Shown: piece by piece, positions 20,936-33,000 of the stretch
Layout: each line of letters starts with the position of its first letter
Numbering within the stretch: the stretch's first letter is position 1
Assembly (NCBI GenBank): GCA_022393335.1
Contig: JAJEKB010021019.1
Span: forward strand, 1,733,571 to 1,797,570
Source of the DNA: Macrotrachela quadricornifera
Lineage: Eukaryota; Rotifera; Eurotatoria; Philodinida; Philodinidae
Direction of reading: 5' to 3'
Length of the DNA: 64,000 nt
Made by a program: the position numbers and the translations under genes
Notes under the pieces: model-generated
Databases searched by the model: none
Told to the model about the DNA's origin: nothing
What the model saw: the letters and a program-made list of their open reading frames with translations, nothing else

Positions 20936-21909
20936 GGATATTAATCTCTCTATTCAATGTTATCTCTGTAGACAAATGAAACATTTATTTTTGTGGTTAC
21001 TAATACACGGCTCGATAACGTGTGGTGTGGCAAAGTCTATCGAATGATATTATTCAATCGATAAACAGCTGAAAAAAGTTATTATTTTGTGAAAAAAATC
21101 ACTCCCGTCGTATGATTCACTATTAGAAAACTTTATCCTTGAATCAACAATTATAGAGAAGAACAAGCAAAAAGACTGAAAGCAAAACGTGACATTGCAA
21201 ATATTTTCGCAGTGTGACGTCAAAGGAAAAAAGGAGATGAAGTTGTGTATCCGCAGAGTAGACGGAAGAAAAATCTGTTGTGAAAGGGCCTATATTCTCC
21301 ATAAGTAGCGATATTATAAGAAGTTAGAGGAGCATATTCGATTACATGAGAAATTCCCCAAGTGTAAATTTCCGTTTCAAATCTGATATTTATCGTTTTG
21401 TATCACTCAGTGAGTACAAAGTGTAATATAAAGGGTTTGTGCTCATAGTCGAATTTTTAGGCACTATCTTTTGACCCACCTATCACTATAACAGTGAAAA
21501 AGAGACGAACGAGTAATTCTTAAATGATGGTATTACAGATCAGCCAGATACTTTACTTCTACTTCAATTTCTTAATTTTAGAAATACTAGTTCTGAGAGA
21601 AATGTAGTGTGATTGGTCACAACTATTTCATCAATTAATACTACAACTTCTTCACTAACATCACATTTATGAACATATTTATATTCAATACAATATAAAA
21701 GAGTGCCATCTTATGAAAATTTTCGATTGCTTCAGTGGTTTGTTTCGTTAAAAATTCGACCAATTATTAATACACCTGTTTGTTTACTATACTAATAGAC
21801 ACATTCTTTTTTTTTCTCTTTTCGTCGTCGTAGTTTTTTATGTTATTATTCTATGACAAAGTTGGGCAAAATATTCATCGATGCGTAAACCTTTATAAAA
21901 ATAAATAAT
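20936..21909. other. Intergenic DNA upstream of acyltransferase gene
   Basis: About 970 bp, AT-rich, no supported frame. This stretch should contain the promoter of the acyltransferase gene; no motif can be assigned. Confidence 0.4.
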
Positions 21910-23253
21910 ATGTGGCAGATAAAAAACGATCTATACTCATTGTTGGAAAAATCCAAATATGCTTCGATCGATGGGATGCGATCGATCTCTTGTTTATCGA
22001 TTATTTCCTTGCATATTATTGCTCTTTTAAATGCCTATATTCCACCTTATCCACATCAACAATGGATGATTTATTTGAAGAGTTATTCATTCAAATTAGT
22101 ACCATTGTTAGGATCAACATTAGAAACATTTTTCATGTTATCTGGTTTTCTTCTCACATTAAAATTCATCCAACAGCCGCATCTTTTCTCGTGGAAAGAA
22201 TATCCTCGATATATTCTTACACGTGCCTGTCGTTTTTGGCCAGGTTTTTTATTCATCAGTATAGTAATGTTGATATTAGGTGACCCCGAAAGAAATTGGA
22301 GAAGTGTTTGGTTATTTTATCAAAATTATGTTAGTATAGAACAATGGTCAATCGGCTATACTGCACTCTGGAGCGTTAGTCTTGATATGCAGATGCATAT
22401 ACTTCTACCTGTCATTCTTCATCTCGTTACTAGTTCCAAACTGAATCGCCAAAGAACTTACTTAGCATTGTATATACTTGTAATTCTGTCTATTATCTAT
22501 TTATTGTTTGTATTCAATCCGAAGACTATGGATCTTCTCACATTTGTCTATCGTCAAAATTCGATGGCACTTTTAATATCACAAGAGATGCTCGATTGGA
22601 CCAGAACTAGGTATAATATTACGATGGGTTTCGAGAAACCAGTCGATCCTAGTTTAGCAACACCATTTATGGAGTCAATGTATTTGCCTTTACCTAGTCG
22701 ATATTCAAGCTTTATAATCGGATCAATCCTAGCATTTTATTTGATCGATGCTAAAAATACAACTATTATTCATTATGGAAAAGTTAAAAAATATATTTAT
22801 CTAGCACTGATTTCATTATTTATGATTGTTTTTCTGACATCAGGTGAACCAAAGAATGTTAGTCCATTAGTATTAACAATTATGATTTGTATTATTCGAC
22901 AATTATTTACCATAACACAAGCATTTCTTCTCTTTGCAGCCATTTGTCCATCAACACATCCTTATCATAGTCCATGGATTAAATCATTTCTTTCTCATTT
23001 CATTTGGACACCCATTGCTAAACTGAGTTATCTAATCTATGTACTTCATTTTCGAATTGCATTTGAATTGATCATGTCTCACAGTGATATCTTCAATTCT
23101 CAACACTTTTCAATCAATGTTTTAACATTATTATGTTTAGCTATAATAGTAATAATCTGTCTCATTTTATCAGTCGTTTGGTTCATTCTTATCGAACAAC
23201 CAGTTCAGAGGTGGATCAATATGCGATTGTTTCATTCTCACAAAAAACCTTGA
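21910..23253 (+). CDS. Acyltransferase-3 family membrane protein (NRF-6/OatA-like)
   Basis: A 447-aa single-exon frame with about ten hydrophobic helices. Near the N-terminus, SIDGMRSISCLSIISLH (His35) matches the DGxRxxxxxxxxxxH motif whose His is needed for acyl transfer in this family. Then come FFMLSGFLLTLKF, ILTRACRFWPGF (the conserved Arg-rich RRxxRxxP-like region), WSVSLDMQMHILLPVI (the expected W-S-x-x-x-E/D block) and a final IEQPVQRW (the EPxxR-type ending). Members acylate sugars or lipids, or in nematodes move lipids in gut and yolk transport. The length is typical for a core domain without the N-terminal NRF domain of animal NRF-6 proteins. It appears intact. Substrate not predictable. 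Confidence 0.85.
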   Translation: MWQIKNDLYSLLEKSKYASIDGMRSISCLSIISLHIIALLNAYIPPYPHQQWMIYLKSYSFKLVPLLGSTLETFFMLSGFLLTLKFIQQPHLFSWKEYPRYILTRACRFWPGFLFISIVMLILGDPERNWRSVWLFYQNYVSIEQWSIGYTALWSVSLDMQMHILLPVILHLVTSSKLNRQRTYLALYILVILSIIYLLFVFNPKTMDLLTFVYRQNSMALLISQEMLDWTRTRYNITMGFEKPVDPSLATPFMESMYLPLPSRYSSFIIGSILAFYLIDAKNTTIIHYGKVKKYIYLALISLFMIVFLTSGEPKNVSPLVLTIMICIIRQLFTITQAFLLFAAICPSTHPYHSPWIKSFLSHFIWTPIAKLSYLIYVLHFRIAFELIMSHSDIFNSQHFSINVLTLLCLAIIVIICLILSVVWFILIEQPVQRWINMRLFHSHKKP

Positions 23254-24177
23254 CATGCTTATTCAAATCAATCACTTTCGAATGCATTTTCTTTTATACT
23301 ATAACATAATCAATAAGAATTATAGTATAGACTGAATAAATGAAAGACATTTTCTTTTTTTTCTTAAAGTTCTTCAATTAATTCCCTCGACAGAAAGGAG
23401 GGTCATACAAAAAAAAAATAGTTTGTGTGTGTGTTTGTTTGTGTCAGGGTCAAAAGAACATCTTCTAAAAGGCTAATGGCCACTTGTTTTCCACATGCGC
23501 TTCTTGTTGACACTGAAGTATGACCGTTGATCAACAGCATTGCTGATTTTGGTGGCACCTGAATTGATCAATTGATGCTAGGGATTGGTGAGGTTTGGTA
23601 TTTTTCATCGAAAAGAAGTATTTTTTCACAAATTGATGGTTTCACCATGGTATGTGGTGAACACCATTGCTTATTGTGGAGGTATCTGAATTGATCAATG
23701 GAAGCGTATGGTAGTATTAACTTTGTTAGAAGGGTTTATTTCCTCGATTAGGGGAAGGGGGAGCAATCATGCGAAGAAAAGAAAAATGAGTTTTTGTGTC
23801 TGTTGCCTGTCGCTGGTCAAAGGTTCGATCTGAATCATATTTGTTTTATCGAAAATTTTCAAGGTCGATGAATCCGAATCTGGCATTCATTTTTTCAAGT
23901 TTTTTTGAGATTAATGTTTTTTCAGAAAAGATTTATTTTGTATAGAGTTCGACCAACAGGCTTTTGCGGCTGCAGAATCGAATGATATCATTAGTTTTTT
24001 ATTATCTGGCAAAAAAATTTGTTTTACTCCAAAAAAATGTTTTTTTTTTCTAAAATAATGATTTTGTTTATACAATTGACCAAAGCGCTTTCAAGGGCGA
24101 GGTATCAACTGGCGTGAATAGTTTTTCAAAAGATTATAAATTTATCGTTTTTGAAAAAAAAAACACTGAAAAACAGC
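23254..24177. other. Intergenic DNA with short simple repeats
   Basis: A small (GT)n/GTTT tract at about 23422-23444 and several poly-T/poly-A runs. No gene seen. Confidence 0.4.
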
Positions 24178-24479
24178 TAACACGCGTCGCTGCGACTCGG
24201 TTAACCCTCGACTGAATATAGTCTACGCGTTCTCTATCACTTCTCATCGCATTTGATATTGAGAACTCTTGCTGAACAAATATATGTATACAAAAAACTA
24301 TGCATTATTATTGCAGACAACTTTCGTGTAAAAAGATGAACCCTTTCAATAATAGATAGGCTTTTTGTATGCATGTGTTTGTGTAACGATACTTCTAAAT
24401 GTAGAATTTAATTAGATGATAAATATTGAGTGTATTGTATTCAGTCGAGGGTTAAGCGAGTCGCAGGGACGAGCGTTAC
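24178..24479. mobile_element. MITE-like element, ~302 bp, ~43-bp inverted termini
   Basis: The left end TAACACGCGTCGCTGCGACT continues to CGGTTAACCCTCGACTGAAT. The right end is its inverse with a few changes (ATTCAGTCGAGGGTTAAGCG, then AGTCGCAGGGACGAGCGTTA). The ends are GC-rich; the middle is AT-rich without a frame. The target duplication is unclear. Confidence 0.75.
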
Positions 24480-25640
24480 TTGACTATAGTGAATAAGAAA
24501 AAAAAGTTAAGATGAATAAATAAAGGTTTTCTGACATTATATATTGTTTTAAATTAAGTATACATTAGTTTGTTGTAAATATTGACGAGTATGGAATTTA
24601 ATGTAATTATCTATAATGTTAATAAATATATTAATGTATAATTTTATTTTTGAGACTATAAAGTTTAAGTGCACTTTTATTTCAATGATTTGGTCACAAG
24701 ATTTAAGCTATTTCGTATTCGATTTAGTTTTAGCTAATTAAAGTGTATTGATTAGTTTTTGAAGACACTCAGGTTCTGTATCGTTAGAAACGACAGAATA
24801 CTTCGATTGTTATGTTTTATCAACATAGATAATGATGAAATACTTTTCTAAAATAATGGTCTTTCTATAAAATAGAAAGATTTATTTGAAAGTAGCTCAT
24901 AGAATTATATGTTGATTATTTTTATTTTTATTTTAGGTATGTCAATCATGTCTATATGTAAAACTAAAGGTTGTTCACATAATCTAAAAACCTGAAAATA
25001 TCATATTATCCAAAAGTTTTGATGATTGTTCATTAATTAAATTTGCTAGTGAAACAAACAGTTCTCCAATATAATCAATACATTGATCAATATTCACTCA
25101 GATTTAATGAATCTCATCTTAATTCAATTGAAAACACAAAAGTAACTGAAGAGTTTTTAAAATGTAGATAAAAATAGATGCAATAAAAACATTATTTTAT
25201 TTCTGAAATTTTTTTGATTGAATTGAACTTTATTATATTAATCGATACTGTTTAACAACAATTATATCAATATTGCCATTACGACTGATGTATTCAGCAT
25301 ATTTTATTAAGAATTAAAATATCAGATTATTCTGAAAGAGTCTGGTGTACTTTGCAATAAAAAAGGCTAGAATAATAAATTCTTTAAGAGTTTATGAAAA
25401 TGCAATATATAAAAAATCATTTCATATAACCTTGTGAAGTATTTATGCAATTTTCACTGTAGAGTGAAAGGATTTATGAAAGTTCTCTTATACTCTACAA
25501 TCGTATAACAGATTTATTTCAAATCCTAAAAAAGTTCTATTCAAATAGATGGAGGCATACAATCATAGTTACTATCTTGTATATGTTGAGTCAAAAAGGA
25601 ATGTTCTACATTAGGCTAGTTACAAAAGAAACATTTATTC
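24480..25640. other. AT-rich intergenic DNA
   Basis: No frame longer than about 60 codons, no repeat structure recognised. Confidence 0.4.
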
Positions 25641-26660
25641 TCAATCCTGAAAGGATGAGTATTGGCAACGGAAATTGCTCACCGGTTTGTCCGCGCTGTG
25701 ATTGGTCTATTTTTCAGCGAATCAAAAGACAGCTTTTGTAGAACCGATAGATCCTCAAGTACTATATAGTGGGTTACCCTTGGGTGTTCAGCTGCTATAC
25801 TATGGAGTTATCCTTGAGCCCTCAACTACCATATATTGAGGGTGTCCATAGGTCGTCTAGTACTTTATATCGGGGATACCCGTGGGTCCTGAAGTACCGT
25901 ACTATGGAGATTCCCTTAGGGCTTCAAGCGCTATAATATACGGGTAACCGAAGGTACGGAACGACTACACTATGGAGTACCGTAGATTCTAAACTGCTAT
26001 TTTCAATCGTTAAAGGACGAGTATGGAGAACGAAAATTCGTGGTTGGTGTGTCTGAATCTGATTGGTTGAAAAATGGGGCGAGTAGATTCGAGGAAAGTT
26101 ATTCTTTATTTTTGTGTATAAGAAGCCAATTGTTCTTGGTACTCTGTTGGAGATTTGCGAGGGTGTTATTTTCGACGATACGGGCAACCTCTGTTTTCTC
26201 CTTATTGTGTATCGTGAGAGGATGAGTATGGAAAACGGAATCCCGCTCGCTGGTTTGTTGGTACTCCGATTGGTCGAAAATGAAACTCTTATATCTCGCT
26301 TAAAGTAATCATCTTTCGAGTTAAAAACTGGAATCCAAAGTCAATTTTCTCAAAATTTTATTGATCGACCAGAAGCGAAGAGAAACTTAACTCTCAGAAA
26401 AATAGCTTCGTAGGGATGATTTGGGACCAAAGGTTTGAATCTAACTTCGATTTGCCTGAACGCCGGTTCGTAGATCAGGAACTGATAGAAGTCGAGTTCT
26501 AGAAGAAAGATTCACGAAAAGTATTCAGGTAATGGAATTTTGCAACTACTGTGTGTGTGACAAGTAAACACTATTCTTAACGTTAAAAGGATGAGTCTTC
26601 ATAGCTTTAAATGTTTGTCGGTGCTTCATCAAATATGACAAAAGGTCTTATAGGTCGAGG
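25641..26660. repeat. Degenerate higher-order direct repeats (~75-80 bp)
   Basis: A block beginning AAAGGATGAGTATGG, followed by AACGGAAT..., then TGGTTTGT and TGATTGGT, recurs in the same orientation near 25641, 26003, 26203 and 26571. The copies are strongly diverged and spaced about 360, 200 and 370 bp apart. Between the first two lies a 34-bp tandem array. It looks like an old satellite-like region. The short frames here are not genes. Confidence 0.6.
25752..25988. repeat. 34-bp degenerate tandem repeat, seven copies
   Basis: Units start at 25752, 25785, 25819, 25853, 25887, 25921 and 25955. Each opens like TCCTCAAGTACTATA, has a central TATGGAG or GGG core, and ends with a TACCCTTGGG-like stretch. 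The register is regular although each copy differs from its neighbours by about a third. Confidence 0.7.
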
Positions 26661-26799
26661 AACTCAATTCTAAAGTGAGTTTGTAGAAAATTGAAAGTCG
26701 ATTTTCTGAGTGAAAGCCATGAGTAGATATATCAAAAGACTATTTCGCATTTTCGTCTACTCGAGTGTATAACCTTTACATGTGCTTGCTCGTAGATGA

Positions 26800-28250
26800 A
26801 GATTAAGGAGTAGAATGGAATTCATGTTGAACAGAAATAGAAGGGAAAGGGGAAGGTTTGTGAGAGTTTTGAGTAGGGCAGTACGAACAAGCTGAAAGTT
26901 GTAATGAGTACGTTGAGAAAGGTTGTGTAAGACTGTGGGGTGGGGCTTAAGTTAAATTTGATGCAACCAGATGAAGGAATGGTTAAGGACAGAAAGCTGT
27001 AACAAAGTTTGGTGAGGCATTGGATGTGAATGAAGCATATCCCGGAGAATGTGACAATGAGCAGGTTGGAGAGGAGAGCAAGTAATGGAAGAATAAAAGG
27101 TAGGATTGATACATTGTGGTAAGACGGATGGGTAGGAAGCTTTTAAAGTGATGGTGAGAGATCTGAGTTGAAGCGGTGTGGACAGAGGGATGGTGATCGT
27201 AGCCAGTTGGATAGTGAAGGGTATGGTAGTAGGACGAGAATTTGAGATCCATACGATGCAGACGAAGAGAAGGAGGAAATAAAAGCTATGGCAAGAAGCG
27301 GAATTTGGAGCGGTCTGATTAAGAAGGAGGATGATAATGGACAAGTTGATTGTGGAAGGGTAAGGTAATGGAAAGACCGAAGGTCAGGTTGACAAGGTAT
27401 AATTGAGGCGAATATGTAGACGAAAGTCGTGAAGAGATTCTATTTAAACGGTACCAGTGAAGAGAACGATGCGAGTAGAACGAATTGGAGCAAAAAAGGT
27501 GACGGTAGTGCGATAACAGTGAGGCGGAAGAAGAAAAAAAGACTAGGTGGACGATGAAGATGGGTGGGAATGGGAGCTGCATGGATGAGAGGTAATATGG
27601 TGGTGAGTATGTCAAGTGTGAGAGGATGAGATATTGGAAAGAGTTATAGCGATATTGATACAGTGAGTTTGAACGGGATGAGGAAGCCGTAAGATGGTGA
27701 TGAAGAGTTTGAATGGAAGCAGTATGGGTAAGAAGCGCGAGGATAGTGGGTGAATTTTGGGTAAAAGGATAAAGTAGACTGAGATGAGATGAAAGGGAAA
27801 ATATGAGCTATGAGAGTGACAGTGAGAGGTGTCGGTTGAAGCGGAAGATGAAAATCAGTAGATTAAGAATGGTAGAGTGAGGCTGCGGAAGAGGTAAAAC
27901 GAGGATGATACGTATAGGATAAGATGGATAGGAATGAAAGGTCGTGAGCATAAGAATGAGAGGTTTAAATACGAGGGATACGGGTCAGTGAAAAAGTGGT
28001 AATGAATGGATTTTAGATAAAAGTGTAAGATAGAGGGAAGTGTTACCATGAAACAATGGCAAATGGACATAGGTGACTTGTGAGAAGAATTTATGAACAA
28101 TTAGAGCAGGTGGGTAGGTAGGTAGGTTTAGAATGAAGGAGTAATGTAGAGGGAAGAGTAAAAATGAAAGTGACTTAGTTGAAGGCGAGGGTGAAGCAAC
28201 TGATGTGAGTGTAGGAATGAGATGCTGTATATGCAGGAGAACCGAAAAGT
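26800..28250. other. 1.4-kb block with extreme G-over-C strand bias
   Basis: The + strand is rich in G and A and almost lacks C. For example, bases 27541-27600 hold 27 G and 4 C by direct count. The bias starts near 26800 and fades near 28250. Several 80-130-codon frames on the minus strand are rich in Ser, Pro, Leu and His, as any C-rich strand would give, and look like artefacts. No clean period was found, though GTAGGTAGGTAGG occurs near 28110. Origin unknown. Confidence 0.7.
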
Positions 28251-30071
28251 GATATCACAAGCTATTAAGTTGGTAAATCGAAAGATTGAAATGGCAAGTA
28301 GTCGGAAGGTCCAAAATACGAATGAAAAGTTGGAAAATGTATGAAAGATCGAACGGACTTCTCGACTTTTACCTCACTCGTCCAAGCAGGGCAACCTTTA
28401 TGGTTTGAGAGGTTTTCTGAGAATGGCAAAAATTTATTGTTGTTCTATGTTTCGTCTCCCTTCAGTGTTGAGATAAGCGAGGCCCGATGATCCGACGCGT
28501 TACTTGTCTCTTATTGCCGAAAATATGTCGAAAACCAATTGTTTTACTGGCATGATCATGCATACATGATCTCTTCTTCAATTCTGGCTAGTATTTTCAA
28601 TTGGTTGTATGCAATCATACTCATTACAATTCTAATGATATATTTGTGCAAACAAAATCAAAGTGGGTTGCCTGTAAACATATGCTGAAATTCATGATGC
28701 AGTCTCTGACATTGTATTTTTATAATGCCTATAGATTTAAGAGTAAAAACACATAATTAAATGATTTGAATAATAAACAGTTTCTCGTGTAAAGACATGA
28801 GATCACATACAGCTGATCAAGGAAAATGAGCAAATTTCCAAGTCTTTTTCATGTACAGAATAAAGCATTTCTAGAACAGACGTCGTAGTGTAGCATAAAT
28901 CTCAGTAGTAGAATATTTTGACACATTAGTGACAGAAACTTGGCTATCCTACTATTTGGATAAATAATATGCGGAAAAAATCCTCTTTAATAAGCCAAAG
29001 GTGCTCAAATTGACTAACACTCTGCATTTGAACATAACTGAGATAGAGTCTGGTTAAATAACAGCATTCCAGATGTAGATTTGTAAAGTAAACGCAACTC
29101 TGAAATACTATATGATAGTATTCAGACAAAGATCGACAAAGTTATTTGATTGTTCTACATTTTACAAAATGATGAAAAAAGTGATCAAATAGGAGAATAG
29201 TATGCACTACTGTCGTAGAGAAAAATCTATGTTTTATCATATGATACTGCATAATCATTCCTCTTTCTTGTCCTGTTCTCCTTTATGTAATTGCGTGCTC
29301 GTAATCGAAGGAGCAAAACCTATCATGTGTAAACAGAAAAGAGAAGAGAACAAATATTTACTCATACCGATACTTCTTTCGTTGTCGCTCGTTTTTTTTG
29401 TAACAAAAATTTTAACAGTCGACGATGAAAAAGATGATTTATAATTTGTTTTATGGACGTTGATTATATTTAATGATCATCTGTAGACATATCGAAAGCT
29501 CATACGTAGTGATTTTGTGATAATAATAAAATACTTACGAAAACTAGTACAATTCTAAAGAGATACAACTGTTCATTCGTATTATAATGAGCGTTTTTAT
29601 TTTGATTTCGAAACTATTTCACAATATTGTATTTCTATTTGTTAAAGATGTTTTATATTGATATGCATTTTATTTAAATTTATATAAGGAGAAATTGCAT
29701 TTTTTTTCTCCATTCTCTCGCCAGAGTAAACGCATTCGATCATAACACAAGAAACACGTTTTGCTCTTTTCAATACAGTTAACTAACAAATAAGACAGTA
29801 CATGCGTTGAAAATGAAGGTTATATGCTCTGATACGATTTTCTTTAGTTATAAAAGAATTCCTAGAATGATAAATTTGGGCTAATAACCCAACATTTATC
29901 TTGTATAATTATTTCAAAACTCAATGTTTATAACCAAGGTTTGCATAGAAATATATAACTCGGAAGCATGCGAGTGAAGTATTATAACATATTTTTTTGT
30001 ATTTTTCAGAATTTTTATTAGCAGTACTACATTAGTGTTCGTATTGATTCGTTGTCCATCATCTTAAAGAA
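28251..30071. other. Intergenic DNA upstream of the giant SPRY gene
   Basis: No supported gene. An 80-codon frame at 29202-29444 has no family resemblance. The promoter of the next gene should lie in the last few hundred bases. Confidence 0.4.
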
Positions 30072-33000
30072 ATGGGTCAACAACTGTCTTCAATTGATTT
30101 CATGATCCCTGATTTATCTACAACAACGAATGAATATTCAAATTGGATTTTACCTGATGGTAGTCAAGAAGATGTTCTCTTATTTTTACCATTGAAAACA
30201 ATAGATGATGCTAATGCTAGCTCACTTTCACATATTGATCTTCATCAACAAAGTTCTACAACACAAACATTAATCAAACAAATTCGAGTTCATCTATCTC
30301 GTCTAATGAATTCATCTGAACTGAATGAATTAGAGACTCAATTCACAAACATAACTCAACCATTATTGAATCATATCACAATTACTAATACAAATATACT
30401 GAACGAAATTCAATTGAAACTTGACAAACAACATCAATTGCAAAATTCTTATGCTGAAAAATTAAAAGAAGATGAAAATGCAGATGCTACTATTTCTGCA
30501 CAATCATTTATTAATTTAAATGCAGGATTATCACTTTTTGCAACACAATCTACAATATCCATATTATTAATTCTCACCAAATCAGCAGAAAAAAATGATC
30601 CAACAATTGTTCGTGAAATATTAAGATTGACAAGTCAACTTGTTGAAAAAATTCCAATGAAATATATTTCCTCTGATGTCTATAAACGATCAAGTTTATT
30701 ATCAAAATCACTACAATTTTTAACAAATTATATCAATGAATTATCGATACGAATTGATATCGATCCACTTGTAGCCAAACAAGCAATCAAAATACTATTA
30801 AATTTTTCAATTTTAAAAGCATCATTCAAAGATATATTACCTTTATTATGCAAATTAGTATGTAATACAACCGATATTTACGATATACGACGATTATGCA
30901 TAGAATTAAACAAACAACTTACAGAAACTATTGAAGAGCAAGACAATATCAATAACATATCCGATAATACTGATGATTTAACTTCAGACATATGCGAATA
31001 TCTGAAATCAATTGGAGCATTTCCAAATACACAATTAATAGAATTAGATGTAAATAAATTTACTGGACAATTTATATCATCAATATTACTAGCACATATT
31101 GATTTTCATAATAAAATTCAATCAAAATTACAATTCGAACATGGTTTATTTGATAATTCATTTTCATTCGAATTTCATCCAAATACATTTAAACAATTGT
31201 TTAATCTAATAGAACAACTAACAACAGAACAATCATCATCGAATACAATTCTTATTTATATGTTAACCGCTTGTTTACGATTATTTACAACACATTTACA
31301 ATTTTTAATGGCATTAAATATTGAGAATTTTCATATATTTGCAACAGATGATGATATACAAAAATGGTTTATATTAATATTAAAATTAGCTTTGAATAAT
31401 CAATCACATGAAATATGTAAAGAAGCATCGACAGCTTTAATTTACTTAATTGATAAATCAATATTATCATGTGCCGATAACCTATCATTTATATATGAAT
31501 ACATTGTTAAAAATAAGCATCCTGTATTAATTGAACAATTATTGAGAGAACTAGGAAAAAGTATTATTGTATGCTATGAAAGTATTAATGACAAGAAAAC
31601 AGCTGCATTTACAATATTATGTTCATTTATTGATAGTTATTTTACATCGAACTCTATTGAAGAACAAAAATCCAAGTTATTACAACAATTCTTATTAACA
31701 TTTCAAGAATTATTATTAATTCGATTGACTAATCAATCATCCGATCAAGCTTCCTCTTCATTATCAACTCTTGCAGTTCAATATGTAACTCATATAATCA
31801 CATATTATATGGATAAAACAGTTAATAATGATTTTCTACAGCTATTTCTCCGTGGTTTATGTACACTAACAGAATCAAAAGTTAATTTTACACTAATTCA
31901 ACCAATCTTTACTGCAGTTATACCATTATTTGCAGAATATTTACTACAAACAATAAACACTAAAGATTTCAAAAATGATCATCTAATTTCAATAATGCTA
32001 GGAAAAATGATTAATCGTCTAATTGCTGGTTCAATAGAAGATCCATTAGAAAAGAAGTATATCGATATATTAAAATTACCTATATTTTCTGGTGGATGTG
32101 AAACAAACATTACACAGAATAATTTATATTTATTAGATTTATTCAAATCTAATTTAGCTATTTACAGTCAATTTGAACTACCAAATCAAATACAATCTGA
32201 CGAATTTTTAATGTCCGTTTATAATAACATTGGTCAAGGTGCAAAATTAATATCAAAAATGAAAATATTCATTAAAGATAAAACAATTGAACAACAAGCG
32301 AACGATGTATGTGCCGCTGTATTTGCTGTTTATATTAAACATTATCGTCGTATTGATCTAGCAAAACATGAACTATCACAACCAATCGATCAAAAACCTC
32401 ACAATAAACTTATGTCTATTTATGAATATGCTAATGACATTCAAACATTATTCATTAATACCAAAACTCAAGATGTTGATTGCAACGAACTTTATAAGCA
32501 AATCAAAAGTAATGCATTAGTTTTACTTGAAGTAGTGAAAGAAAGTAATTTTATCTCTACCGTCAAAGAAGATTTATCGAAAATAGTACAACAATCTGAA
32601 AAACGAGAAATATCACAATGGACAAAGGCTAAAGATGACAAACAAATAAATGATAGTGAAAATGTCTTGAAACGAGCGATCACTACCTTTTTATTGGGAA
32701 ATAATACTTTGATATCAACCATAAGTGAAAGTAACAAAATCGAATCTAATGAATTGATAAAATGTTTAATTCAACAGTATGAACGAGCAGTCATACGATT
32801 AATTACCTATCGATTTATTCATAAATTTATTGAAAAACTTATCAAAATGAAAGATAATCATCAAATTTACTCAATTTTAACGATTTATTTGCCATATATA
32901 AAAAATTTCAATTCAGAATGGCATTATTTAGAAAACATTTCAGCATCAAATATTCAATTAAAAGAAAACATTGGACAAAGTTACTATTCAATTATTAAAA

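Noticed and set aside
26952..28100. Several minus-strand frames of 80-130 codons rich in Ser, Pro, Leu and His
   Set aside because: They follow from the strong strand composition bias, overlap each other in different frames, and show no domain, intron or signal-peptide logic.
27600..28200. Telomere-type arrays
   Set aside because: The strand is G-rich but no regular TGTGGG or other telomeric unit repeats in tandem.
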